DNA of 64,000 bases from Afipia felis ATCC 53690 (GCF_000314735.2 NZ_KB375270.1:744001-808000), one strand, 5' to 3'; shown: positions 1 to 10,005, numbered from the stretch's first letter. Translations and numbers: made by a program. Notes: a model not told the origin generated them from the sequence alone.

Positions 1-890
1 CCGACGACCGGCACGCCGCCAGGATGCTTGGCTTTTTCTTCGGGCTCGACATGAATCGAGATCATGATGTCGGAAATCTCTTTCCGCAGCGCGGCCTCGA
101 TCTTGTCGCACAGCATGTGTGATTCCGAGACCGTCATGTTGCCCGGAACGACGAGATGGAAGTCGATGAAGATCGCACGGCCCGCCTGACGGGTGCGGAG
201 GTCGTGCGCCTCGAGCGCGCCTTCGGCGTGAGAGGAAATGATCTCTCGGATCTTGGCGAGCGTTTCTTCCGGTACGACTTCATCCATCAACCCGCCGACG
301 GAGGACCGCATCAGCTTCCACCCAGCCCACAGGATGTTGACTGCGACCATTGCGGCAATAAGCGGGTCCAGAAACGGCTGATTGGTCAGCCACACCAGTG
401 CAACACCGACGAGAACGCCGGCTGAAGTGACAACGTCGGTCCATAGATGTTTGGCGTCGGCGATCAGAGCCGGAGAGCGGAGCCTTTTTCCTGCCTTGAG
501 CAGAATGAAATACCACGCCGCATTGATGCTGCTTGCTGCCGCATTGATAAGCAATCCCTTGAGGGGCGCCTCAAGCGGTCTGGGCTGAAGGAATCCGCGA
601 TAGGCTGCGTAGAAAATCGCCAGTGCGGCAGCGAGGATCAGAACGCCTTCCGCAATGGCAGATAGATATTCGGCCTTCTGGTGACCGTAGGGATGATTGG
701 CGTCGGGCGGCGTTGCGCTGACGCGCACCGCGATGAAAGCAGCCACCGCGGTCGCGACGTTGAGGATGCTCTCCAGGGCATCCGAATAGAGCGCCACGCT
801 GCCGGTGACGTAATAAGCAGCGTATTTCAACGCCAGCACGAGACAGCCGACCACAATGCTGCCGGCTGCTAATTTAAGGGATGTGCCCAT
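1..890 (-). CDS. Cation diffusion facilitator (CDF) metal exporter, 3' end cut by window
   Basis: An inner-membrane metal-proton antiporter for divalent cations such as zinc, cobalt or iron. Translating from the ATG at 890 on the minus strand gives MGTSLKLAAGSIVVGCL, then the CDF signature GSVALYSDALESILN, the HPYGHQKAEY loop and the second metal motif DAKHLWTDVVTSAGV in TM5 (HxxxD). A soluble C-terminal domain follows, with FIDFHLVVPGNMTVSESH and the conserved end ISIHVEP. About 296 codons lie in the window, so only a short tail is missing. It is divergent from the RND operon. The metal cannot be read from the sequence. Confidence 0.93.
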   Translation of the reverse strand, partial: MGTSLKLAAGSIVVGCLVLALKYAAYYVTGSVALYSDALESILNVATAVAAFIAVRVSATPPDANHPYGHQKAEYLSAIAEGVLILAAALAIFYAAYRGFLQPRPLEAPLKGLLINAAASSINAAWYFILLKAGKRLRSPALIADAKHLWTDVVTSAGVLVGVALVWLTNQPFLDPLIAAMVAVNILWAGWKLMRSSVGGLMDEVVPEETLAKIREIISSHAEGALEAHDLRTRQAGRAIFIDFHLVVPGNMTVSESHMLCDKIEAALRKEISDIMISIHVEPEEKAKHPGGVPVV

Positions 891-1277
891 GGAACCACGC
901 GGGATTTGATCTTTGGTGCTTAAGGGAACAGCTGCGGCCGATCAACGCGGATGTTTGCTGACGCCAATCATTCGCAGGCTTTGAGCGCAATAATCGGTGC
1001 ATAGCGCCGCTGGTCGGATAACGATCCATCCTCCGGTTCGGAGAATAGAATGTTGCTGATTTTGATGCCTGGCAGATCGGCCGCGTTGATGCGTGGGTAG
1101 GGAACCTGACAAGGATTTAATCCGGCATTATGCGGATGTTTTATCTCCGCTTAACTCGTGACTGATTCCATATGTCGCAGCTGATAAAGCGGCGATTTAT
1201 CGCATTGCCACAAAGATGCTGCATTGCGATTTCAACGCTGCTTACACCGCATCTGCCATTGGGGAATCTCTCTGCAC
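891..1277. promoter_or_regulatory. Divergent intergenic region between CDF gene and RND operon
   Basis: No gene is visible in this 387-base stretch. It must hold the promoters of both divergent units. A 6-bp inverted repeat, GATAAA and TTTATC with a 7-base spacer, lies at 1183-1201, about 77 bases before the adaptor start, and could be an operator. No TetR, MarR or two-component regulator gene is next to the pump, so the regulator, if any, is elsewhere. Confidence 0.35.
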
Positions 1278-2450
1278 ATGACGAATCGCATCGTCGCAAT
1301 CGCCTGTCTGATCGTTGGAAGTGCCTTCTTGAGCGGTTGTGACGATCCCGCGCCAGCGGTGGCCAAAAGCGCGCCGCCCGAAGTCTCCATCGTACGCGTG
1401 AAGCCGGAGCCGTTTACGGTGGTCCGCGAGCTTCCGGGTCGCATCGCTTCGGTGCGCGTCGCGGAAGTGCGCCCGCGCGTATCCGGAATCATCGTGGAGC
1501 GGTTGTTCCGGCAGGGCAGCGACGTCGAAGCGGGCGACGTACTCTATAAGATTGATCCTCGACCGTTCGAGGTCGAGGTCATGGCGCAGGAAGCGGCACA
1601 AGCCAAGGCCGAGGCCGTGCTCGACCAAGCCGCCAAGCAGGCGCATCGTATTGCGACGTTGGCCTCGCAGCATGTCGCTTCCGAGGCAGAGAATGAAAAG
1701 ACCATCGCAGCCAGGCGTCAGGCGGAGGCGGACCTTGCCGCACGCAAGGCCGAGGTCGCACGCGCGAAACTCAATCTCGACTATGCAACCATCCGTGCGC
1801 CGATCAAGGGCCGGATCGGCGCGGCGCTGGTGAGCGAAGGCGCGCTCGTCACCGCCAACGATACCACCAATCTCGCCACCATCCGGCAGTTGGACCCGAT
1901 CTACGCCGACTTCACCCAATCGGCCGGCGATCTGATCAAGCTGCGCGAAGCGCTCGACCGAGGCGATCTTGAGCAGGTGAGCGAGGGCGCGGCCAAGGTC
2001 CGGCTGATCGTCGACGGCCGGAAGTATCCGCTCGATGGTAAGCTTCTCTTCTCCGAGGCCAAGGTGGATGCCAGCACCGGACAGGTGACGTTGCGCGGCG
2101 AATTCCCAAACCCGAATGGCGAATTGCTGCCAGGCATGTACGTGCGTGTCCTGCTCGATCAGGGCGTCGATACCGACGCGATCGCGATTCCCGAGCAGGC
2201 TGTTCAACGCGGCGCGAACGGCAGCAGCGAAGTCTATGTCGTGAAGCCCGACGGTCGCGTTGCGAAGCAGCCGATCCGCACTACCGATCTGCAGGACGGC
2301 AAATGGCTGGTGAGCGAGGGCCTGAAAGCTGGCGACCATGTGGTGGTCGAAGGCTTCCAGAAATTTGTCGCGGGTGACGTGGTGACGCCGGTTCCGGCCG
2401 ACGGCACGAAGGTGAGCGCTGAAGCGGCTTCGCAGCCGACATTCAACTAG
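1278..2450 (+). CDS. RND efflux periplasmic adaptor (MexA/AcrA type lipoprotein)
   Basis: Membrane fusion protein linking an inner-membrane RND pump to an outer-membrane channel. I chose the ATG at 1278, which gives 390 residues beginning MTNRIVAIACLIVG followed by lipobox LSGC, so the mature protein is lipid-anchored at the Cys. An upstream in-frame start at 1224 would put 18 extra residues before the signal peptide. Visible in order: lipoyl half-motif (GRIASVRVAEVRPRVSGII), an Ala-rich alpha-hairpin at about residues 95-160, second lipoyl half (NLDYATIRAPIKGRIG), beta-barrel and the membrane-proximal domain. The pump gene follows after 6 bases. No outer-membrane factor gene is present, so it probably uses a TolC-like channel encoded elsewhere. 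Confidence 0.95.
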   Translation: MTNRIVAIACLIVGSAFLSGCDDPAPAVAKSAPPEVSIVRVKPEPFTVVRELPGRIASVRVAEVRPRVSGIIVERLFRQGSDVEAGDVLYKIDPRPFEVEVMAQEAAQAKAEAVLDQAAKQAHRIATLASQHVASEAENEKTIAARRQAEADLAARKAEVARAKLNLDYATIRAPIKGRIGAALVSEGALVTANDTTNLATIRQLDPIYADFTQSAGDLIKLREALDRGDLEQVSEGAAKVRLIVDGRKYPLDGKLLFSEAKVDASTGQVTLRGEFPNPNGELLPGMYVRVLLDQGVDTDAIAIPEQAVQRGANGSSEVYVVKPDGRVAKQPIRTTDLQDGKWLVSEGLKAGDHVVVEGFQKFVAGDVVTPVPADGTKVSAEAASQPTFN

Positions 2451-2456
2451 CGCCCA

Positions 2457-5400
2457 ATGCCAGCCTTTTTCATTGAACGCCCGATTTTCGCATGGGTGGT
2501 CGCGCTTTTCATCTGTTTGATCGGCGCGATCTCCATTCCTTGGCTTGCGGTCGCGCAGTATCCCATCATTGCGCCGCCGTCGATCTCGATCAGCACGAGC
2601 TATCCCGGTGCCTCGCCGGAGGAGCTTTACAACAGCGTCACGCGGCCGATCGAAGAAGAACTCAACGGCGCATCCGGCATCCTGAATTTCGAATCCACCA
2701 GCGACTCGCTCGGACAGGTGGAGATCATCGCGAACTTCCAGCCGGGAACGGATACCACGACGGCATCCGTCGACGTCCAGAACCGCATCAAGCGCGTCGA
2801 GGCGCGATTGCCGCCGACGGTGATCCAGCAGGGAATTCTTGTCGAGGAAGCCTCGAGCGCGGTGCTTCAGATCATCACCCTGCGCTCGACCGACGGTAGC
2901 CTCGACGAGGTTGGGCTCGGTGACTTCATGGTCCGGAACGTCGTCGGTGAGATCCGCCGCATTCCGGGTGTCGGCCGCGCCACGCTGTATTCGACCGAGC
3001 AATCGCTACGCATCTGGGTCGATCCGGAAAAGCTGGTTGGTTTCAATCTGACCTCTGATGACGTGACCAAGGCCATCACGGCACAGAACGCGCAGGTCGC
3101 TTCCGGCAGCCTCGGCGCTGAGCCCGCTGTGTCCGGCCAGAAAGTCTCGGCGCTCGTTCTGGTCAAGGGGCAGCTCAGTACGCCGGACGAATTCGGCTCC
3201 ATCGTGCTGCGCGCGAATGCTGATGGCTCGATCGTACGGCTGCGCGATGTCGCCCGCATCGAGATCGGCGGGATGGGCTATCAGTTCACCACGCGCTTGA
3301 ACGGCAAGCCGACGGCGGGCCTGTCGGTGATGCTGGCGCCGAGCGGCAACGCGCTCGCGACCGCGGCGGCGGTGAAGGCAAAGATGGAGGATTTGTCGAA
3401 ATTCTTCCCGGCCAACGTCGCTTATGACATTCCCTACGACATCACACCTGTGGTCAAGGCGGCTATCGAGAAGGTGTTGCACACGCTGATCGAAGCCGTG
3501 GTGCTGGTGTTCTTCGTGATGTTCCTGTTTCTGCAGAACATTCGCTACACGTTGATCCCGACCATCGTGGTGCCCGTTGCATTGCTCGGCGCGTGCGCGA
3601 CGCTGTTGCTGGCTGGCTATTCAATCAACATGCTGACGCTATTCGCCATGGTGATGGCGATCGGCATTCTTGTGGACGATGCCATCGTCGTCGTCGAGAA
3701 CGTCGAACGCATCATGACCGAGGAGGGGCTACCGCCGAAGGAGGCGACCCGCAAGGCGATGACGCAGATCACAGGCGCCATCGTCGGCATCACGCTGGTG
3801 CTGATGGCGGTGTTCGTACCGATGGCGTTCTTCCCCGGATCGGTCGGCATCATCTACCGGCAGTTCTCGATCACGATGGTTGCGGCGATCGGCTTCTCGG
3901 CCCTGATGGCGCTATCGCTCACGCCGGCGCTGTGCGCGACTCTGCTGAAGCCTGCGAAGGGTGGCCACGGTGCGCCGAAGAAGGGTATCTTCCGCTGGTT
4001 CAACGATACGCTGGATGCTTCGCGCGGTCATTACGTCAAGACTGTGGGCTGGTCGTTGAAGCGTAAGGGCCGCGTGATGCTGGTCTATCTGGCGCTTGTG
4101 GGCGGCGTGGCGTTCGCGTTCTCGCGGATGCCGGGTGGCTTTTTGCCCATCGATGATCAGGGTTTCATCACGGTGGATGTGCAGACGCCGTCGGATTCGT
4201 CGTTCGCGCGTACCAAGGCGGCCGTTGAGCGCGTCGAGAAATATCTGGAGACCCGCGCTGGAATCCAAGATGTGACCTTTCTGACAGGATTCAGCTTCCT
4301 TGGGCAGGGCATCAACACAGCGCAGGCTTTTATCACGCTGAAGGATTGGTCGGAGCGCGGAGCGAAGGATTCGGCGGAGGCTATCGTCAACGACATCAAC
4401 GCGCATATGGGAAATGTGCGCGACGCGAAGATCACCGCGCAGCAACCCCCGCCGATCGACAATCTCGGCAATTCCAGCGGCTTCAGTTTCCGCCTGCAGG
4501 ATCGTGGGCAGAAGGGATATATCGCGCTGCTCGAGGCCGCGAGGAAACTCGTCACCGACGCCAACGCAAGCCCGATCCTGCAGAAAGTCTATGTTGAGGG
4601 ACTGCCTGAGGGACCGGTCGTCAATCTCATGGTGGATCGCGAGAAAGCGAGCGCCTTCGGCGTTTCCTTCGCTGACGTCAACAACACGATTTCTACCAAT
4701 CTCGGTTCGGCCTACATCAACAATTTCCCGAACAAGGGACGGATGCAGCGCGTGATTGTGCAGGCAGATGCGATGGATCGCATGAACCCCGCCGATATTC
4801 TCAAGTATAACGTCAAGAATAGCAGCGGCGATCTGGTGCCGCTGTCGTCATTCGCCAGCATCCAATGGGGCAAGGGGCCTTCGCAGATCGTCGGCTTCAA
4901 TTATTACCCCTCGGTCCGCATCAGCGGCGAAGCGCGTGCGGGCTATACCAGCGGTGACGCCATCACCGAGATGGAACGTCTGGCCGGGCTTCTGCCCCGC
5001 GGCTTTGGTTACGAGTGGAGCGGCCAGTCGTTGCAGGAGAAACTCTCCGGCTCGCAGGCGCCGCTGTTGCTGGCGCTGTCGATCCTGGTCGTCTTCCTGT
5101 GTCTTGCCGCGCTCTATGAGAGTTGGACCATTCCGGCGGCGGTGCTTCTGACCATTCCGCTCGGCGTATTCGGATCGGTGCTTGCCTCGTCGATGCGGGG
5201 ATTGCCGAACGGCGTCTACTTCACCGTCGGCCTCATTACGATTATTGGCCTCGCGGCGAAGGATGCGATCCTCATTATCGAGTTCGCCAAGGATCTTCGC
5301 GAGCAGGGCAAATCTCTTTTGGCCGCGACGATGGAAGCCTGCAGCCTGCGCTTCCGTCCGATCCTGATGACCGGCTTTGCATTCGTATGCGGCGTGCTGC

Positions 5401-5621
5401 CGATGGTTGTCGCGCAGGGGGCGGGCAGCCTCAGTCAGCAGGCGCTCGGAACTGGCGTTATGGGCGGTATGATCGCCGTGGTCATTCTCGCTCTGTTGAT
5501 GGTGCCGGTCTTCTTCGTCTTCATACAGGGACTGTTTTCAAAGTCCCCGGAAGGCGTGCGAGACGATGCCAAGGCGTCGCCCGAGACTGCCGCGATGTCC
5601 TCGCCTCAGCCTCATCCCTGA
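2457..5621 (+). CDS. RND multidrug efflux permease (AcrB/MexB-like, HAE-1 family)
   Basis: A proton-driven inner-membrane trimeric pump of 1054 residues, the usual length for the family. It begins MPAFFIERPIFAWVVALFI as HAE-1 members do. The proton-relay residues are intact: the Asp-Asp pair at 407-408 (AIGILVDDAIVVVENVERI, same numbering as E. coli AcrB) and the TM10 Lys at about 935 (LAAKDAILIIEFAKDL). Two large periplasmic loops separate the two sets of six TM segments. The substrate range cannot be inferred. It is coupled to the adaptor gene six bases upstream, and a hairpin terminator follows at 5658. Confidence 0.97.
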   Translation: MPAFFIERPIFAWVVALFICLIGAISIPWLAVAQYPIIAPPSISISTSYPGASPEELYNSVTRPIEEELNGASGILNFESTSDSLGQVEIIANFQPGTDTTTASVDVQNRIKRVEARLPPTVIQQGILVEEASSAVLQIITLRSTDGSLDEVGLGDFMVRNVVGEIRRIPGVGRATLYSTEQSLRIWVDPEKLVGFNLTSDDVTKAITAQNAQVASGSLGAEPAVSGQKVSALVLVKGQLSTPDEFGSIVLRANADGSIVRLRDVARIEIGGMGYQFTTRLNGKPTAGLSVMLAPSGNALATAAAVKAKMEDLSKFFPANVAYDIPYDITPVVKAAIEKVLHTLIEAVVLVFFVMFLFLQNIRYTLIPTIVVPVALLGACATLLLAGYSINMLTLFAMVMAIGILVDDAIVVVENVERIMTEEGLPPKEATRKAMTQITGAIVGITLVLMAVFVPMAFFPGSVGIIYRQFSITMVAAIGFSALMALSLTPALCATLLKPAKGGHGAPKKGIFRWFNDTLDASRGHYVKTVGWSLKRKGRVMLVYLALVGGVAFAFSRMPGGFLPIDDQGFITVDVQTPSDSSFARTKAAVERVEKYLETRAGIQDVTFLTGFSFLGQGINTAQAFITLKDWSERGAKDSAEAIVNDINAHMGNVRDAKITAQQPPPIDNLGNSSGFSFRLQDRGQKGYIALLEAARKLVTDANASPILQKVYVEGLPEGPVVNLMVDREKASAFGVSFADVNNTISTNLGSAYINNFPNKGRMQRVIVQADAMDRMNPADILKYNVKNSSGDLVPLSSFASIQWGKGPSQIVGFNYYPSVRISGEARAGYTSGDAITEMERLAGLLPRGFGYEWSGQSLQEKLSGSQAPLLLALSILVVFLCLAALYESWTIPAAVLLTIPLGVFGSVLASSMRGLPNGVYFTVGLITIIGLAAKDAILIIEFAKDLREQGKSLLAATMEACSLRFRPILMTGFAFVCGVLPMVVAQGAGSLSQQALGTGVMGGMIAVVILALLMVPVFFVFIQGLFSKSPEGVRDDAKASPETAAMSSPQPHP

Positions 5622-5657
5622 TCACAAATCCTTTTCAGTGAGACGATATAAAATTGT

Positions 5658-5686
5658 CGATGGCGGATTTGTAGCCGCCGTCGTTT
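5658..5686 (+). terminator. Candidate intrinsic terminator after RND operon
   Basis: Nine-base stem with one G-U pair: CGATGGCGG, 8-base loop, CCGCCGTCG, then TTT. It lies 37 bases after the permease stop. The T-run is short, so termination may be partial. Confidence 0.45.
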
Positions 5687-5785
5687 CATTGCGGTGCAAT
5701 AATCGAAAGGTCTACTGTTCATTCGCCGAAGCTAATATTACAGTTTTGTGACAGTGCCGATATAAGGCCAATATTTTCAGGGGGC

Positions 5786-7129
5786 ATGATGGTGAAACGC
5801 ATTCAGCTAGCGAAGGTTTTTGCAGCAGCTTTGGTGTTTGGATGGCCCGCCGCCGCCAACGCGCAAGCAATCTCGGGAAAAGTGAGCGTCGTCACGTCCT
5901 ATGCGAAGGATCTCACAGATCCGATCAAGAAAGCCTTCGAGGCAGCCAATCCTGGCGTCACGCTGGATGTGCAGAACCGCAATACCCATGCGGGCGTCAA
6001 ATTCCTGGAAGAGACCAAGTCCAACAATCAGGTCGATCTGTTCTGGGCGTCCGCGCCGGATGCTTTCGAGGCGCTGAAGGCGAAATCGCTGCTGCAGGCC
6101 TACAAGCCGAAAGCCACCGGCATTCCTGAAAAGATCGGGCAGTTCCCGATCAACGATCCAGACGGTTACTATTTCGGCTTCGCCGCGTCCGGCTACGGCA
6201 TCATGTGGAACGAGCGTTATGTGAAGGCCAACAAGCTGCCCGAGCCGAAGGAATGGGAGGATCTCGCGGCGGCGGTCTATTACGATCACGTCTCGATGGC
6301 GGCGCCCTCGCGTTCCGGCACCACCCATCTCACCATTGAGACGATCCTGCAGGGCGAAGGTTGGGCCAAGGGCTGGGCCACTCTACGTGATGTGTCCGGC
6401 AATTTCCGCGAGGTCACCGAGCGTTCGTTCGGCGTGCCGGATGCGGTCAACTCAGGTCAGGTCGGCTACGGCATCGTCATCGATTTCTTCGCATTCTCGT
6501 CGCAGGCAACGGGCTTTCCCGTGAAGTTCGTTTATCCGAGCGTGACCGCGATCGTGCCGGCGAACATCGCCATCGTCGCGAATGCGCCGAACAAGGCGGC
6601 CGCGCAGGCATTCATCGAGTTCTTGCTATCGCCGGCCGGCCAGAACCTGCTGTTCGATCCGGGCATCCGCCGTCTGCCGGTCAACCCCGCAGTGTATGAT
6701 AAGGCGCCGGCAGGCTATCCCAACCCGTTCAAGGACCCGCGTCTGAACTCGATGGTGAAATTCGACGTCAAGAAGTCGGAATCGCGCAATGATGTGGTCG
6801 ACGCGCTGTACGACCAGACGGTTACCTTCCAGCTCGCAGACTTAAAGCAGACCAAGAAGGCGATCGACACGGCGGCTGCCGCTCTTGCGAAGAAGCCAAA
6901 TCCCAAGGGTGACGCGCTTCTGAAGGAAGCACGAAACCTGATGGGCGCCGTGCCCCTTACCGAGGAACAGGTGTCGTCTCCGGAAATCGTCGGCGCGTTC
7001 TCTGGCGGCAAGAAGAAGGAGAAGGGCGCGCGGCAGGCTGAATTGGAGCAGCAGTGGGCGTCCTTCGCGAAGGATCACAATGCGCAGGCTCGTGCCAAGG
7101 CCGACGAAGCCCTGAAGCTCGCCAAGTAA
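5786..7129 (+). CDS. ABC transporter substrate-binding protein (FbpA/type 2 periplasmic family)
   Basis: Periplasmic binding component of the importer formed with the next two genes. The start follows a GGGGG ribosome site at 5779-5783, and a second ATG lies 3 bases on. The N-terminus has a signal peptide ending near AANAQA. The mature start KVSVVTSYAKDLTDPIKKAFEAANP is typical of Fe3+/2-aminoethylphosphonate-type binding proteins. At 447 residues it is about 100 longer than usual. The extra C-terminal part (from about residue 330) is Lys/Ala rich and includes a GGKKKEKGARQAELEQQ stretch of likely helix. The substrate is unknown: iron is possible but I could not confirm the ligand tyrosines. 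Confidence 0.88.
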   Translation: MMVKRIQLAKVFAAALVFGWPAAANAQAISGKVSVVTSYAKDLTDPIKKAFEAANPGVTLDVQNRNTHAGVKFLEETKSNNQVDLFWASAPDAFEALKAKSLLQAYKPKATGIPEKIGQFPINDPDGYYFGFAASGYGIMWNERYVKANKLPEPKEWEDLAAAVYYDHVSMAAPSRSGTTHLTIETILQGEGWAKGWATLRDVSGNFREVTERSFGVPDAVNSGQVGYGIVIDFFAFSSQATGFPVKFVYPSVTAIVPANIAIVANAPNKAAAQAFIEFLLSPAGQNLLFDPGIRRLPVNPAVYDKAPAGYPNPFKDPRLNSMVKFDVKKSESRNDVVDALYDQTVTFQLADLKQTKKAIDTAAAALAKKPNPKGDALLKEARNLMGAVPLTEEQVSSPEIVGAFSGGKKKEKGARQAELEQQWASFAKDHNAQARAKADEALKLAK

Positions 7130-7140
7130 TCGTCACACAC

Positions 7141-8883
7141 ATGACGGCGATCGGTTTACATAACAACCGGCGCGGGACATTCGTGTCCCGCGCCTTCAGT
7201 GGCGCGACGTGGGGTCAGGTCAGCATTGCCTTGTTGATCCTGGCTTTTTTGCTTGCGTTCCTTGTCTGGCCGGTGGCGACTGTCGTCTGGGTGGCATTCA
7301 CGGAAAAGGGCAGCGGCGCTTTCACCTTTGCCAACTTCGTCGATTTCTTCAGGACTGACCTGTTCATCCGGTCGTTCTGGAATTCACTGTACGTCTCGGC
7401 GATGGCAGTGATCGGCGCGTCGGTTCTGGCGATGCCGCTGGCCTACTTCACTTCGCGCTTTGCGTTTCGCGGCGCTGGATTGATCCAGATTCTCGGCTTT
7501 CTTCCGCTTATCATGCCGCCGTTTGTCGGCGCCGTGGCGCTGCAACTGTTTTTTGGCCGTAACGGCACGGTCAATTTGCTGCTCGACGACTGGTTCGGTT
7601 TCAAGCTCGCCTTCATGGAAGGCCTGAATGGAGTCATCTTCGTCCAGTCAATCCATTATTTTCCATTCATTCTCATCAATCTGTCGGCGGCGCTGCGCAA
7701 TGTCGACCGCTCGATGGAGGAGGCTGCACAGAATCTGGGGTCGCATGGATTCCGGCTGTTTCGGCGCGTCGTGTTTCCGCTCGCGTTGCCAGGCTACGTC
7801 GCGGGTGCGTCGCTCGTGTTCGTCAAGGTATTCGACGATCTTGCGACGCCGCTGCTGCTGAACGTCAAGGACATGCTCGCGCCGCAAGCCTATCTGCGCG
7901 TCACCTCGATCGGCATCGCCGATCCGATGGGATATGTGATTTCCGTGGTGCTGATCGTGGCGTCGGTCGCTTCAATGTGGGTCTCGTCTCTCGCCACCCG
8001 CAACATCGACTATGCTACGACCCAGCGCGGCGGCGGTGGCATCGCCAAGCGAAAGCTGCGGCCATGGGAAATGGCGCTGGTTTATGTCGTGCTCTCTCTC
8101 ATCATCCTGCTGGTGCTGGCGCCGCATTTTGGCCTGTTGCTGCTGTCGTTCGCGACCATCTGGTCGTTCTCGCCTCTGCCGGACGGCTACACTGTCGCAC
8201 ATTACGCGCGGGTGTTCGGTGAAAGCTCGATCTACATCAAGAACACGCTGCTCTATGCTTCGCTTGCCGGTTTGATTGACATCGTGATTGGAACGGCGAT
8301 CTCGTATCTTGTGCTGCGGACAAAACTTATCGGCGTGCGGGGCTTGGATCTGCTGGCAACCGCTGCGCTTGCGATTCCTGGTGTCGTGCTCGGTATCGGT
8401 TATCTGCGCGCGTTCTACGGCATTCCGTTGTGGGACGGAACACCGCTGGCCTCGCTCTGGGTGGTCATCGTGATCGCTCTGGCGATCAGGCGTCTGCCTT
8501 ATGCGTTGCGGGCCTGTTACGCGGCGCTTCAGCAGATTTCGTCCTCGCTCGAGGAGGCGGCCGAAAATCTCGGGGCGACCAAGGCCAGCACCGTTCGCCG
8601 CATCGTGGTGCCGCTGATGACTGGCGGATTGGTCGCGGGCTTCATAACAAGTTTTGCGACGGCGGCAGTCGAGTTGTCCGCCACGCTGATGCTGGTGCAG
8701 GCGAACCAGGACGCGCCGCTCGCTTATGGGCTTTACGTTTTCATGCAATCGGCCGCCGGTCGCGGGCCTGGTGCGGCGCTCGGCGTCATCGCCGTGGTGA
8801 TCGTCGCGCTCAGCACTGTCGCATCGCAGTATGTGATCGAACGCGACCGCCGCACCAAGGCCGGCAGCACGCCGAACGAATAG
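7141..8883 (+). CDS. ABC transporter permease, fused two-domain (FbpB type)
   Basis: Inner-membrane permease of 580 residues carrying two copies of the binding-protein-dependent transport domain, as in FbpB/SfuB. The two EAA loops are visible: SMEEAAQNLGSHGFRLFRRV in the first half and SLEEAAENLGATKASTVRRI in the second. The ATG at 7141 was preferred over one at 7054 because the earlier start would run 76 bases inside the binding-protein gene and add residues with no membrane character. It lies 11 bases after the binding-protein stop and 9 bases before the ATPase start, so the three are one operon. Confidence 0.93.
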   Translation: MTAIGLHNNRRGTFVSRAFSGATWGQVSIALLILAFLLAFLVWPVATVVWVAFTEKGSGAFTFANFVDFFRTDLFIRSFWNSLYVSAMAVIGASVLAMPLAYFTSRFAFRGAGLIQILGFLPLIMPPFVGAVALQLFFGRNGTVNLLLDDWFGFKLAFMEGLNGVIFVQSIHYFPFILINLSAALRNVDRSMEEAAQNLGSHGFRLFRRVVFPLALPGYVAGASLVFVKVFDDLATPLLLNVKDMLAPQAYLRVTSIGIADPMGYVISVVLIVASVASMWVSSLATRNIDYATTQRGGGGIAKRKLRPWEMALVYVVLSLIILLVLAPHFGLLLLSFATIWSFSPLPDGYTVAHYARVFGESSIYIKNTLLYASLAGLIDIVIGTAISYLVLRTKLIGVRGLDLLATAALAIPGVVLGIGYLRAFYGIPLWDGTPLASLWVVIVIALAIRRLPYALRACYAALQQISSSLEEAAENLGATKASTVRRIVVPLMTGGLVAGFITSFATAAVELSATLMLVQANQDAPLAYGLYVFMQSAAGRGPGAALGVIAVVIVALSTVASQYVIERDRRTKAGSTPNE

Positions 8884-8892
8884 GGGACACTC

Positions 8893-9987
8893 TTGGCAGA
8901 CACGAACACGCAGCACCCCGGATTGACGGTCAAGGCGCTCGATCTGAAGATCGACGATATCAGCGCGGCCTATGGCGACAATGTTGTTCTCGACGGGATC
9001 AATCTCGACATCCAGCCGGGGGAATTCTTCGCGCTGCTCGGCCCCTCCGGGTGCGGCAAGACCACGCTGTTGCGGTTGATCGCGGGCTTCGCCGATGCGC
9101 GTCATGGCCGGATCGTGGTCGGCGGCAAGGAGATTTCGCATCTCCCGCCGTGGAAGCGCGATGTTGGCATGGTGTTTCAGTCCTATGCGCTGTGGCCGCA
9201 TATGACGGTCGGAGAGAATGTTGCCTTCGGGCTTCGCGAGCGGCGCCTGCCGCGCGCTGAGATCAAGAAACGTGTGGATGCGGCACTGGCCTTTGTCGGA
9301 TTGACAAGCCAGATTGATCGCCGTCCGTCGCAACTTTCCGGCGGACAACAGCAGCGCGTGGCGCTGGCGCGAACGATCGCCATCGAACCGAAGATCCTTC
9401 TGCTCGACGAACCGCTGTCGAATCTGGATGCGAAATTGCGCGTGCAGGTGCGCCGTGAGTTGCGCGCGCTACAGAAATCGCTCGGTCTGACCACCGTGAT
9501 CGTGACGCACGATCAGGAGGAGGCCAATACGATCTGCGATCGCGTCGCTGTCATGAATGAAGGCAAGGTCCAGCAGGTCGGCACGCCGACCGAACTGTAC
9601 GAACGTCCTGTCAATCTGTTTGTCGCGCAGTTTCTCGGGACAGCGAATGTCGTCGAAGGCAAGATGACGGGCGCTGGGTTTCAGTCGGATCTCGGCATTG
9701 TGCTGCCGCTGCCGAAGGGCGTCGACGTGAAACCGAATGCGAAACCGGTTTTCCGCCCGCAAGACACTATGCTGATACCGAGGGGGCAGTCGGGCGAAGC
9801 CAGTCCGTCGATGCCGGGCGAGATCGTCGAGCGGGAATTTCTCGGCAGCACGATCCGCTATGGTGTGAAAGCAGGATCGAGCCATATCTGGATCGACGCT
9901 CCGTTCCGTTCAGGATCGTCGTTGATGGAGATAGGCGACGCGGTCGATGTCACGGTGCCGGTCGAACGGCTGTTATGGCTCGCGTGA
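8893..9987 (+). CDS. ABC transporter ATPase (FbpC/PotA type, TOBE domain)
   Basis: Cytoplasmic ATPase of 364 residues that energises the importer. Walker A GPSGCGKTTLL, Q-loop FQSYALWPHMTV, signature LSGGQQQRVALAR, Walker B ILLLDEPLSNLDAKLR and the switch His (VIVTHDQEEA) are all intact. The C-terminal part from about residue 240 is a TOBE domain, as in Fbp/Pot/Ugp ATPases. The start is TTG at 8893, set by AGGGGA at 8882-8887. No ATG in this frame precedes the nucleotide-binding fold at a plausible site. It is the last gene of the operon and converges on the methyltransferase gene. Confidence 0.94.
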   Translation: MADTNTQHPGLTVKALDLKIDDISAAYGDNVVLDGINLDIQPGEFFALLGPSGCGKTTLLRLIAGFADARHGRIVVGGKEISHLPPWKRDVGMVFQSYALWPHMTVGENVAFGLRERRLPRAEIKKRVDAALAFVGLTSQIDRRPSQLSGGQQQRVALARTIAIEPKILLLDEPLSNLDAKLRVQVRRELRALQKSLGLTTVIVTHDQEEANTICDRVAVMNEGKVQQVGTPTELYERPVNLFVAQFLGTANVVEGKMTGAGFQSDLGIVLPLPKGVDVKPNAKPVFRPQDTMLIPRGQSGEASPSMPGEIVEREFLGSTIRYGVKAGSSHIWIDAPFRSGSSLMEIGDAVDVTVPVERLLWLA

Positions 9988-10005
9988 CTTAACCCGTCTC
10001 CGCGC

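Noticed and set aside
1242..3002. A 586-codon open frame antisense to the RND genes
   Set aside because: It is His/Arg/Asp-rich, shadow-type composition caused by high GC on the opposite strand of two clear genes, with no domain.
7972..9348. A 458-codon open frame antisense to the ABC permease and ATPase genes
   Set aside because: Same type of shadow frame, Arg/Gln/His-rich, overlapping well-supported genes.
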